NCBI RefSeq assembly: GCF_900090275.1
Contig: NZ_LT607755.1
Location: 2,914,001-2,978,000, forward strand
Reading direction: 5' to 3'
DNA: 64,000 bases
Source: Micromonospora zamorensis
GTDB taxonomy: Bacteria; Actinomycetota; Actinomycetes; Mycobacteriales; Micromonosporaceae
Both the position numbers and the translations under genes were made by a program. This document shows, one piece after another, positions 24,390 to 31,777 of this stretch. How positions within the stretch are numbered: position 1 is the stretch's first letter; each line of letters starts with the position of its first letter. The notes beneath the pieces are model-generated. The model was not told where the DNA came from. It did not search any database and was given only the letters and a program-made list of their open reading frames with translations.

Positions 24390-26183
24390 ATGACCTCTCC
24401 CTCCGGCCCGTCGCGTCGCCAGGTGCTCGTCGCCGCGGCGGCGGCCGCGACCGCCCCGCTGATCGCCGCCGCGCCCGCGCAGGCGGCCGGCGCGGCCCGG
24501 CCGCGCACCTGGGACCTCACCCTCCTGGGCACGTCGGACACGCACGGCAACGTCTACAACTGGGACTACTACCGCGACGCCGAGTACGACGACAGCAAGC
24601 AGAACGACATCGGCGTCGCGAAGCTGGCCACTCTGATCAACCAGATCCGTCGGGAGCGGCGCGGCAAGGCGACGCTGGTGCTCGACGCCGGCGACACCAT
24701 CCAGGGCACGCCGCTGGCCACGTACTACGCCAAGCAGGAGCCGATCACCGCCACCGGCGAGAAGCACCCGATGGCCCGGGCGATGAACGTCATCGACTAC
24801 GACGCGGTGACCCTGGGCAACCACGAGTTCAACTACGGCCTGCCGTTGCTGGACCTGTGGATCCGTCAGCTCGGTTTCCCGGCCCTCGCCGCGAACGCGG
24901 TCAACGCGAAGACCGGCAAGCCGGCCTTCCTGCCGTACGTCATCAAGAAGGTCTCCCTCGGTTTCGCCGCACCGACCCTGCGGGTCGGCATCCTGGGGTT
25001 GACCAACCCCGGTGTGGCCATCTGGGACAAGGGCAACGTCGAGGGCAAGCTGCGCTTCGACGACATGGTCGCGACCGCGGCGAAGTGGGTGCCGATCATG
25101 CGGGCCCGCGGTGCGGACCTCGTGCTGATCTCCGCGCACGGCGGTGACAGCGGCACCTCCAGCTACGGCCCGGAGCTGCCGAACGAGAACCCGGTGGCGC
25201 TGATCGCCCAGCAGGTGCCGGGGATCGACGCGATCCTCTTCGGTCACGCGCACAACGAGGTGGTCGAGCGGTTCGTCACCAACGAGCGGACCGGCGCGCA
25301 GGTGCTGCTCTCCGAGCCGTCGAAGTGGGGCCAGCGGCTCACCCGGATGGACTTCACCCTGACCCGCGAACGCGGCCGGTGGACGATCACCAAGAAGGCC
25401 GCCAGCATGCTGAACACCAACACCGTGGTCGAGGACCCGAAGGTGCTCGCCGCCGTGCGGGCCCAGCACCAGAAGACCATCGCGTACGTCAACCAGGTGG
25501 TGGCCCAGGCCACCGTCGAGATGTCCACAGTGGAATCCCGGTACAAGGACACTCCCATCCTGGACTTCATCAACCACGTCCAGGCCGAGACCGTCACGAA
25601 GGCGCTGGCCGGCACGCAGTACGCCGACCTGCCGGTGCTGTCCCAGGCGTCCCCGTTCAGCCGTACCGCGGTCTTCCCCGCCGGGGACGTGAAGATCCGT
25701 GACGTGGCAGGGCTCTACGTCTTCGACAACACGCTCGAGGCGGTCGTGCTCAGCGGCGCGGAGGTGCGCACCTACCTGGAGTACTCGGCGAAGTACTTCC
25801 GGACCCTCGCTCCGGGCGCCCCCGTCGACCCGGAGCAGATCAGCGACTCGCCGGCGGTGCCGGACTACAACTACGACGTGATCTCCGGCCTGGACTACGA
25901 CATCGACATCTCCAAGCCGATCGGGCAGCGGATCACCCGCCTGGTGCTGGCCGGCACCGACACTCCGGTGGCGGACAACGCCCAGTTCGTGATGGCGGTG
26001 AACAACTACCGGCGCAGCGGCGGCGGCAACTTCCCCGGCATCGTGAAGACCCAGGTCTACAACGCGCAGCAGGAGATCCGTCAGCTGCTCATCGACTGGG
26101 CGCAGGCCAAGGGGACGATCGACCCGGCCGACTTCTTCCAGCAGAACTGGCGACTGGTACGCGAGGGCGTGCCGGTCTTCTGA
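24390..26183 (+). CDS. exported 5'-nucleotidase / 2',3'-cyclic phosphodiesterase family
   Basis: 597 residues. A twin-arginine signal (SRRQVLVAAAAAATAPLIAA) predicts export in folded form. The metallophosphatase domain carries D-x-H in GTSDTHGN, GDTIQG, GNHEFNYG and the metal His pair in ISAHGGDS and FGHAHNEV. The C-terminal half is a 5'-nucleotidase domain with ASPFSRT, VFDNTLEAVVLSG and NNYRRSGGGNFPGI. It should release phosphate and nucleosides from extracellular nucleotides. The ATG at 24390 is chosen for its GGAAAGGCACGTC site; one at 24375 is possible. Confidence 0.9.
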   Translation: MTSPSGPSRRQVLVAAAAAATAPLIAAAPAQAAGAARPRTWDLTLLGTSDTHGNVYNWDYYRDAEYDDSKQNDIGVAKLATLINQIRRERRGKATLVLDAGDTIQGTPLATYYAKQEPITATGEKHPMARAMNVIDYDAVTLGNHEFNYGLPLLDLWIRQLGFPALAANAVNAKTGKPAFLPYVIKKVSLGFAAPTLRVGILGLTNPGVAIWDKGNVEGKLRFDDMVATAAKWVPIMRARGADLVLISAHGGDSGTSSYGPELPNENPVALIAQQVPGIDAILFGHAHNEVVERFVTNERTGAQVLLSEPSKWGQRLTRMDFTLTRERGRWTITKKAASMLNTNTVVEDPKVLAAVRAQHQKTIAYVNQVVAQATVEMSTVESRYKDTPILDFINHVQAETVTKALAGTQYADLPVLSQASPFSRTAVFPAGDVKIRDVAGLYVFDNTLEAVVLSGAEVRTYLEYSAKYFRTLAPGAPVDPEQISDSPAVPDYNYDVISGLDYDIDISKPIGQRITRLVLAGTDTPVADNAQFVMAVNNYRRSGGGNFPGIVKTQVYNAQQEIRQLLIDWAQAKGTIDPADFFQQNWRLVREGVPVF

Positions 26184-26198
26184 CCCCAGCACATCGCG

Positions 26199-26232
26199 AA
26201 CGGGCCGTGGGTGGCGACACCCGCGGCCCGTT
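26199..26232. terminator. bidirectional terminator after the nucleotidase
   Basis: AACGGGCCG pairs with CGGCCCGTT, extended inwards by GGGTG/CACCC with one bulge. It sits between two converging genes (ends at 26183 and 26241). Confidence 0.7.
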
Positions 26233-26240
26233 GTGCGTTC

Positions 26241-26414
26241 TCAGCCCTGCACGTTCCAGCGGATCGGGTCCTCGGCCTCCTCCGGGCGGTCGCGCCCGGG
26301 GTCGGTCTCGGTCAGGGCGACGCGTTCGTCGGGACGCACCGCGAGCGGCAACTCGCCGAACCGCGCGTGGCGCAGGAACGCGTACTCGTCATCGGTGAAC
26401 GGCTGCTCGGCCAT
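26241..26414 (-). CDS. small acidic protein, function unknown
   Basis: 57 residues (MAEQPFTDDEYAFLRHARFG...EDPIRWNVQG), acidic, with an aromatic N-terminal helix. The ATG at 26414 is preceded by GGGAGGTGCAG. An in-frame start at 26438 would add 8 residues. No family recognised. Confidence 0.55.
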   Translation of the reverse strand: MAEQPFTDDEYAFLRHARFGELPLAVRPDERVALTETDPGRDRPEEAEDPIRWNVQG

Positions 26415-26468
26415 CTGCACCTCCCACTCCCCCGCCATTGTCCAGCGGGTGGGCCACTGGACACCAGT

Positions 26469-26508
26469 GCGTGGTCACACCGCGTAGGGCATCCTAGGAT
26501 CCTGGGTG
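26469..26508. repeat. intergenic element with CCTAGGAT core, copy B
   Basis: Aligns with 1605-1645. The core TCCTAGGAT includes the stop codon of the flavoprotein gene (CTA at 26494-26496 on the plus strand). Confidence 0.5.
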
Positions 26509-27651
26509 AATAGAAGGAGCCCGGCGCGGGGCTGGCATCCGATCCAGCACCGCGAGGGCCGCCCGGATGGGCCGACGCCGCAGCATTTCATCGAAGCTCG
26601 CCCGCCCCTGGCAGAACTGGACGAACATCCGCCAGCCCGGCGGCGTCGCCAGCAGGGCGTGGAACACGTCCGGGCGACGGGTGAACACGTCCAGCAGCCG
26701 GAAGCCCGCCCGCATCTCCGGCACAAGCCCTTCGGCGACCGCCCGCTCGTACCCGGACAGTTCACCTGCCGCGACCGCCGCACCGGCCAGCCCGCCGGAA
26801 CGCAACGCGAAGCTGATGCCCTCCCGGCTCCACGGCTCCAACAGCCCCGCAGCATCCCCCACGACCAGCACCCGGCCGTTGCGCAACGGCGAGTCCTCCT
26901 CCCGGCACCGGGTCAGGTGCCCGGAGTCGTGCTCCGCCGGCAAGCCGGTCAGCCCCAACCGGTCCACGAACCGCCGCAGGTACTCCCGGGTCCCCTCCCC
27001 CGCGCCCCGCCCGGCGATCACCCCGACAGTCAACCGGTCACCCTTGGGAAAGACCCAGGCGTACGACCCCGGCATCGCTCCCCAGTCCAGCAGCAACCGC
27101 CCCCGCCACCGCTCCTGCTCGGCCGGGGGCACCGGGATCTCCAGCTCCAGACCCAGGTCCACCTGCCGGTACCGGCCCCCCACATGCCGGGCGGTCACCC
27201 CCGACGAACCGTCCGCCCCGATCACCGCGCGGGCCGCGATCGTCGTACCGTCGGCCAGCCGCAGGCGTACCCCCTCGGGGTCCTGCTCGATCGCGCGGAC
27301 GGCGACCCGCTCCCGCATCTGCGCGCCCGCGGCGACCGCCGCCGCGCGCAGCCGGTCGTCGAACTCCTCGCGGCGCACCATGGTCACGACCGGGCTGTCG
27401 CTGCGGCGGGTGAACTCCCGACGGCCGTCGCGGGTGAACGTGACCCGGTCCACCCGGTCGTGCGCCGGCACCTCGATCCGATCCGCGACGGCCGCCAGGG
27501 AGGTGCCGATCAGGCCACCACCACAGGTCTTGTAGCGCGGATGCGCGGCTCGCTCGACAACAAGGGTGGAGACACCGGCGCGGGCAGCGGCGTGCGCCGC
27601 GGAGAGCCCGGCGGGGCCGGCGCCGACGACGACGAGGTCCCAAACGATCAC
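26494..27651 (-). CDS. geranylgeranyl-reductase-like FAD-dependent oxidoreductase
   Basis: 385 residues. The dinucleotide-binding start VVGAGPAGLSAAHAAARAG, the FAD segment GADGSSGVTARHVGG and the later VLVVGDAAGLLEPWSREGISFAL are the GGR/menaquinone-reductase family pattern. Such enzymes reduce prenyl chains of archaeal lipids, chlorophyll or menaquinone; in actinobacteria the likely substrate is the isoprenoid tail of menaquinone, but this is inference. It is on the opposite strand to the winged-helix gene, separated by about 145 bases. Confidence 0.88.
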   Translation of the reverse strand: MIVWDLVVVGAGPAGLSAAHAAARAGVSTLVVERAAHPRYKTCGGGLIGTSLAAVADRIEVPAHDRVDRVTFTRDGRREFTRRSDSPVVTMVRREEFDDRLRAAAVAAGAQMRERVAVRAIEQDPEGVRLRLADGTTIAARAVIGADGSSGVTARHVGGRYRQVDLGLELEIPVPPAEQERWRGRLLLDWGAMPGSYAWVFPKGDRLTVGVIAGRGAGEGTREYLRRFVDRLGLTGLPAEHDSGHLTRCREEDSPLRNGRVLVVGDAAGLLEPWSREGISFALRSGGLAGAAVAAGELSGYERAVAEGLVPEMRAGFRLLDVFTRRPDVFHALLATPPGWRMFVQFCQGRASFDEMLRRRPIRAALAVLDRMPAPRRAPSIHPGS

Positions 27652-27797
27652 GAAGGCAGCCTAGGGCACCACCGAAGGCCCGGACCGTACGCCACAGCCG
27701 ACACCGACCGCCCGATCGGGTGTGCATCTTCGGTCACCCAGGGGGTAACCCGCGCACGGCAGCCGCCGCACGACGGCGGACGAACGAAGGAGGAAGC

Positions 27798-28034
27798 ATG
27801 CAGCAGGTGCAACTGTCGGAGGCCGAGCAACGCGTGTACCAGGCGGTCACCACCCTGGAGGCACGCGGGCAGGTGCCGTACCCGGACCTCATCGCCGAGG
27901 TATCAGGGCTGACCCAGGAGCAGGTGGACAGCCCCCTGCACCTGCTCACCGAGAAGGGCCTGCTGCACCGCGAGGACTCGCCGATGGCCGGCCTCGACTT
28001 CGGCCCCCGGTTCTGCGCCCGCCAGATGGCGTGA
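27798..28034 (+). CDS. small winged-helix-like protein
   Basis: 78 residues (MQQVQLSEAEQRVYQAVTTL...PRFCARQMA). The stretch VYQAVTTLEARGQVPYPDLIAEVSGLTQEQVDSPLHLLTEKGLL has the spacing of a winged-helix DNA-binding domain. The start at 27798 follows GAAGGAGGAAGC. It lies 87 bases upstream of the MFS gene on the same strand and could be its regulator. Confidence 0.65.
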   Translation: MQQVQLSEAEQRVYQAVTTLEARGQVPYPDLIAEVSGLTQEQVDSPLHLLTEKGLLHREDSPMAGLDFGPRFCARQMA

Positions 28035-28120
28035 GGGCACCGAACAATCCACGACGATTCGCCCCCCGATGCTCCGGGTAGCGATCAGCAATGCGTGATC
28101 GACGGTCAACGGGGGGCGCG

Positions 28121-29563
28121 ATGAGTGCGGCGCAGACGCCGCAGCCGGTGACGGCGGCCGAGAACCGACGACGCTGGCAGGCGGTCGGTGTCGGGTTGGT
28201 CGCCGCGTTCATGACGCTGCTCGACGTGAGCATCGTCAACGTCGCGGTGCCCTCCATCGACCGGGCGCTGCACGCGTCGCCGAGCGACCTGCAGTGGATC
28301 CTCTCCGGGTACGCGCTCACCTTCGGCCTGGCGCTGGTCCCCGCCGGCCGCTTCGGCGACGCACGCGGTCGGCGCAACGCGTTCGTCTTCGGCATCTCGC
28401 TCTTCACCGTGACCAGCGCGCTCGCCGGCCTCGCCACCTCACCGACGTGGCTGGTCATCGCCCGACTGCTTCAGGGTGCCGCCGCTGGCGTCGTCAACCC
28501 GCAGGTCATCGGGCTCATCCAGCAACTCTTCCGCGGGCCCGAACGGGCGCGCCCGTTCGGCCTGCTCGGCGCAACCATCGGAATCTCCACAGCGGTCGGG
28601 CCGTTGCTCGGCGGGCTGCTCATAGCCATCGGCGGCGAGGAACACGGGTGGCGGTGGGTCTTCTTCGTCAACGTGCCCGTCGGCATCCTCGCGGTGATTC
28701 TCGGCTGGCGTCTGCTGCCCGGCCGCCCCGCCGGTCAGGTCGGCTGGCATCGACTCGACCCCGTCGGTGTCCTGCTGCTCGGTGTGGGCGTCGTCCTCGT
28801 CCTGCTTCCGCTCGTGCAGGAGCAGCAGTGGCAGACCCCCTGGAAGTGGGCGCTCATCCCGGTCGGCCTGGCCGTGCTGGTCGTCTTCGGGCTCTGGGAG
28901 CGACGCTTCGCACGCCGTTACGAACCCCTGTTCGACCTTCGACTGTTCAACCTCCAGTCGTACACACTGGGCTCGATCCTGGCGCTGGTCTACTTCGGCG
29001 GCTTCACCGCGATCTTCTTCATCTTCACCCTGTTCCTACAGATGGGTCTCGGTTACAGCGCGTTCATCGCCGGTCTGGCCATCACCCCGTTCGCCCTGGG
29101 ATCGGCGGCTGCCGCCGTACTCGGTGGCCGCGTCGTCAACCGCTTCGGCCGACCACTGGTCGCCATCGGTCTGCTCACCGTGGTGATCGGCCTGGCCGCA
29201 ACGGTGGTCGCGCTGAAACTCGCGCCGGATGCCCCCGCGCCCTGGGTTGCCGCCGGTCCACTGCTCGTCGCCGGCATCGGCAGCGGGCTGGTGATCGCCC
29301 CCAACCAGACGATCACCCTCTCCGAAGTGCCGGTAGGGCAGGCGGGCAGCGGCGCCGGGATGCTCCAGACCGGTCAGCGCATCGGCGCCGCGGCCGGCAT
29401 CGCCGCCGTCGGTTCGATGTTCTTCTCGTCGCTGGCCGACAGCCGCGGCAACTGGACCAGCGCCTTCGAGCGATCGCTCCTGCTGGCCACCGGCATCATC
29501 GTGCTCGCGCTGATCTGCGCGCTGATCGACATCGTCCGCACCCACAACCACCACAAGAACTGA
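28121..29563 (+). CDS. MFS transporter, DHA2 (14-helix) drug exporter family
   Basis: 480 residues, strongly hydrophobic throughout, with the DHA2 signatures LLDVSIVNVAVPSIDRAL, SGYALTFGLALVPAGRFGDA and the PQVIGLIQQLF stretch. About 14 membrane helices are visible. DHA2 proteins export drugs or other small molecules using the proton gradient. The ATG at 28121 has GGGGGGCGCG before it. Its 3' end meets the terminator of the duplicate lysozyme module. Confidence 0.9.
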   Translation: MSAAQTPQPVTAAENRRRWQAVGVGLVAAFMTLLDVSIVNVAVPSIDRALHASPSDLQWILSGYALTFGLALVPAGRFGDARGRRNAFVFGISLFTVTSALAGLATSPTWLVIARLLQGAAAGVVNPQVIGLIQQLFRGPERARPFGLLGATIGISTAVGPLLGGLLIAIGGEEHGWRWVFFVNVPVGILAVILGWRLLPGRPAGQVGWHRLDPVGVLLLGVGVVLVLLPLVQEQQWQTPWKWALIPVGLAVLVVFGLWERRFARRYEPLFDLRLFNLQSYTLGSILALVYFGGFTAIFFIFTLFLQMGLGYSAFIAGLAITPFALGSAAAAVLGGRVVNRFGRPLVAIGLLTVVIGLAATVVALKLAPDAPAPWVAAGPLLVAGIGSGLVIAPNQTITLSEVPVGQAGSGAGMLQTGQRIGAAAGIAAVGSMFFSSLADSRGNWTSAFERSLLLATGIIVLALICALIDIVRTHNHHKN

Positions 29564-29573
29564 CATGGGTACG

Positions 29574-29612
29574 CCGCTGGCCGGCACCCCGGGTGGGGGT
29601 GCCGGCCAGCGG
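29574..29612. terminator. strong terminator hairpin of lysozyme module 2
   Basis: Same 17-base stem as at 20582-20619, with a 5-base loop. It would terminate both the MFS gene (plus strand) and the minus-strand lysozyme-fold gene. Confidence 0.8.
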
Positions 29613-29640
29613 CGGGTCGTTCAGTGTTCGTGTTGGTGGG

Positions 29641-30204
29641 TCAGCTGTTCCAGTGCTGGGCGACGAGGTCGGTGGCCTGCTGTTCCCACTGGGCGTACGC
29701 GTCGGGGTAGGCGGAGACCTGGACGGTCTGCGCGGCGTCGGTCAGCGCCATGTCCTGCCACCCGTCAACCTGCTTGAGGCCCTTGAGGAACGCGGTCGTC
29801 GAGTAGGCCGGGTCGGTGATCTGCTCCGGCGTACCCCAACCACTGGTCGGGCGCTGCTGGAACAGGCCCAGCGAGTCATGGTCATTCTTGTCGCCGAGGT
29901 GGCCCAGGTTCTCCAACTTCGACTCCTGCAGGCTCGTCGCGATGGAGATGACCGCGGCGCGCTCGGGCAGGCCGGCCTTCTTCGTCGCGGCGATGATCGC
30001 CTTGACGTTCGCCGTCTGCTCATCATTCAACGTGATGTGGGACTGGTCGCCCTGGGGCTTCGGGGCGGCCGACTGCACCGCCACCGCCACCGGCTTGGCA
30101 TCCACGGCCGGGTTGGCGTGGGCGGCGATCGGGCCGGCGAAGACACCACCGGCGAACGCGAGACCAGCAACAGACAACATGCTCTTACGGAAGATCGTGT
30201 TCAT
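29641..30204 (-). CDS. secreted lysozyme-fold (transglycosylase-like) protein, copy 2
   Basis: 187 residues, nearly identical to the protein at 20647-21210. Differences I see are Thr33 to Ala, Gly36 to Ala and Glu53 to Asp; the signal peptide, the likely catalytic Glu94 and the LGLFQQRP segment are unchanged. The start ATG at 30204 again follows GAAGGAGCTACCCCC. It is a recent direct duplication together with its terminator and its upstream region, about 9 kb apart in the same orientation. Both copies look intact and probably act on peptidoglycan outside the cell. Confidence 0.8.
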   Translation of the reverse strand: MNTIFRKSMLSVAGLAFAGGVFAGPIAAHANPAVDAKPVAVAVQSAAPKPQGDQSHITLNDEQTANVKAIIAATKKAGLPERAAVISIATSLQESKLENLGHLGDKNDHDSLGLFQQRPTSGWGTPEQITDPAYSTTAFLKGLKQVDGWQDMALTDAAQTVQVSAYPDAYAQWEQQATDLVAQHWNS

Positions 30205-30397
30205 GGGGGTAGCTCCTTCGGGGGTAGGAACACCCGCACCACCAATGGGGGTCGGCGACACAAGGGTGTGAGCACCTCGTCCGGCGCTGCTCAATCAAGG
30301 GGAAAAGTCTTAGGAGATCGGCACCGTCAAGCCGGGGGGCTTGCGGGGGCCGGGCCGGCGGCCTGCGAGCGGAGGGCTCGGGCGCCGGGTCCATGTG

Positions 30398-30619
30398 TAA
30401 CGACCGGGGGTCGGGGGTCATTCCCCGGGTGGGCCCACCCGCCGACGTCCGCTCGTGCGATGCGGTAGTCGGGTGGTCGCTCGTGGGGACTGCAACGACC
30501 GGGGGCCCGGGGTCATTCCCGGGGGTCGGGCCATTCCGTGACACCCGGCGGGCGGGGCGGTGAGCCGGTGGTCCTGCGATCGTCAGAGTGTGTAACGACC
30601 CCGCCCCGGCCATCATTCC
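30398..30619. promoter_or_regulatory. three AACGACC-N10-GGTCATT inverted motifs, module 2
   Basis: Sites at 30398/30416, 30493/30511 and 30593/30611, each with the same 18-base offset between half sites as in module 1. The third again reads CATCATTCC. Confidence 0.6.
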
Positions 30620-30683
30620 GACCCACCGGTGCGACCGGTCACAACCCAGACACCCCGGAAACGGACAAACTTCGCGTCAGCCG

Positions 30684-30890
30684 GGCACCCCGGCACCCCG
30701 GCACCCCGGCACCCCGGCACCCCGGCACCCCGGCACCCCGGCACCCCGGCACCCCGGCACCCCGGCACCCCGGCACCCCGGCACCCCGGCACCCCGGCAC
30801 CCCGGCACCCCGGCACCCCGGCACCCCGGCACCCCGGCACCCCGGCACCCCGGCACCCCGGCACCCCGGCACCCCGGCACCCCGGCACCC
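30684..30890. repeat. 8-bp tandem array (GGCACCCC)n, about 26 copies
   Basis: The unit GGCACCCC is repeated without visible error for 207 bases. On the minus strand it reads GGGGTGCC, a run of four G every eight bases, which is the form that folds into G-quadruplexes. Because 8 is not a multiple of 3, all six frames are open, but no gene is likely. The unit also occurs in the terminator stems of both modules. Confidence 0.9.
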
Positions 30891-30914
30891 GCGACAAAAC
30901 CACCCGAGCCGGGC

Positions 30915-30992
30915 GTGATCCACTCGGGTTCACGGATAACGCGGTAACCGGGACGGGTTGACACCCCGACTTCAAGGAAACCGAGTCGATCA
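30915..30992. repeat. inverted repeat, module 2
   Basis: TGATCCACTCGGGTTC near 30916 pairs with GGAAACCGAGTCGATCA near 30976. It matches part of the module 1 palindrome at 21846-21923. Confidence 0.5.
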
Positions 30993-31056
30993 AAGAGGCC
31001 TCGACTGCGCCGAGCCGGCTAGACCCGGACAAATACCCACGGTCGGACTGACGAAG

Positions 31057-31094
31057 AGCTGGCGCCCGTCGGAGTGGTCCGACGGGCGCCAGCT
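31057..31094. terminator. terminator after the LPXTG gene
   Basis: Perfect 17-base stem (AGCTGGCGCCCGTCGGA and its complement) with the loop GTGG, placed 35 bases beyond the minus-strand stop at 31129. Confidence 0.8.
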
Positions 31095-31128
31095 TCAGTG
31101 CGAACCGGGCGTTGCCCGGTGGTGCGGG

Positions 31129-31764
31129 TTAGTGCGCAGCACCGCCGAGGCGCTGGCGGCGACGCCAGGCCAGGGTCAGCAGCAGCATGACCGCTCCGGC
31201 GCCGACCAGGCCACCGCCGAGCTTCATGGGCGTACCCATGCTGTCACCGGTGACGGGCAGCGGCTGCTTCTTGTGCAGCACCCGCAGCTGCGTGCTGGCC
31301 GTACGGCCGGACTCGCGACCGGTCGCGGTGAAGGTCAGCAGACCCGTCACCGACGGCTTGTAGCTCCTGGTGAAACGACCCTGGGCGTCGGTTTGCGCCG
31401 TGAAGGTCAGGGGCGCGCTCGCCTGGTGGGCCACCGGGGCCATGGCGACGGTGCTGCCGTCGCTGCGGCGAGCCGGAGCCTGGCCGCCGGCCGGAGCGGC
31501 GAACGGGGTCACCGTCACCACGATGTCGACGGTCTCGTTCGGACCGAAGCCGGTGCCGGTCAGGATGACCGTCTCGCCGAGGTAGATCGTCGGCCGGTTG
31601 ACGGTGAGCGACGCGGCGGCCGGTGGGTACGGCGGCGGCTGCGGCGGGTCAGTGGTCGCGGTCGCGCTGGGCGTCGGCTGCGGCTGTGCCGCCACCGCTG
31701 CCGTCGGCACGGCCACCACGGCCAGGCCGACCGTGAGCGCCATGATGATGCGGGATAGCCGCAT
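31129..31764 (-). CDS. LPXTG-type cell-wall-anchored Ig-like protein
   Basis: 211 residues. Signal peptide (residues 1-26, LTVGLAVVAVPTAAVAA), a Pro/Thr linker and then an Ig-like domain beginning SLTVNRPTIYLGETVILTGTGFGPNETV. The sorting signal LPVTG is at residues 169-173, followed by a membrane helix (GGGLVGAGAVMLLLTLAW) and the basic tail RRRQR. A sortase should join it to peptidoglycan. The start at 31764 follows AGGAGGGAACCAATC. It lies 14 bases after the DUF4012 gene. Confidence 0.85.
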   Translation of the reverse strand: MRLSRIIMALTVGLAVVAVPTAAVAAQPQPTPSATATTDPPQPPPYPPAAASLTVNRPTIYLGETVILTGTGFGPNETVDIVVTVTPFAAPAGGQAPARRSDGSTVAMAPVAHQASAPLTFTAQTDAQGRFTRSYKPSVTGLLTFTATGRESGRTASTQLRVLHKKQPLPVTGDSMGTPMKLGGGLVGAGAVMLLLTLAWRRRQRLGGAAH

Positions 31765-31777
31765 GATTGGTTCCCTC

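Larger units (their letters stand above)
30205..31056. other. non-coding leader of module 2, including minisatellite
   Basis: No gene is seen. It repeats the module 1 leader (about 90% or better by eye near the gene), with the three AACGACC-N10-GGTCATT sites, then differs by a short-unit tandem repeat, and ends in the palindrome at 30915-30992. Confidence 0.6.

Noticed and set aside
30684..30890. A CRISPR array
   Set aside because: The unit is only 8 bp, with no spacers and no cas genes.
30538..31032. Several open frames through the 8-bp array coding for repeats of APRHPGTP or GCRGAGVP
   Set aside because: Period 8 keeps all frames open; no ribosome-binding site or family, and the duplicate module lacks the array.
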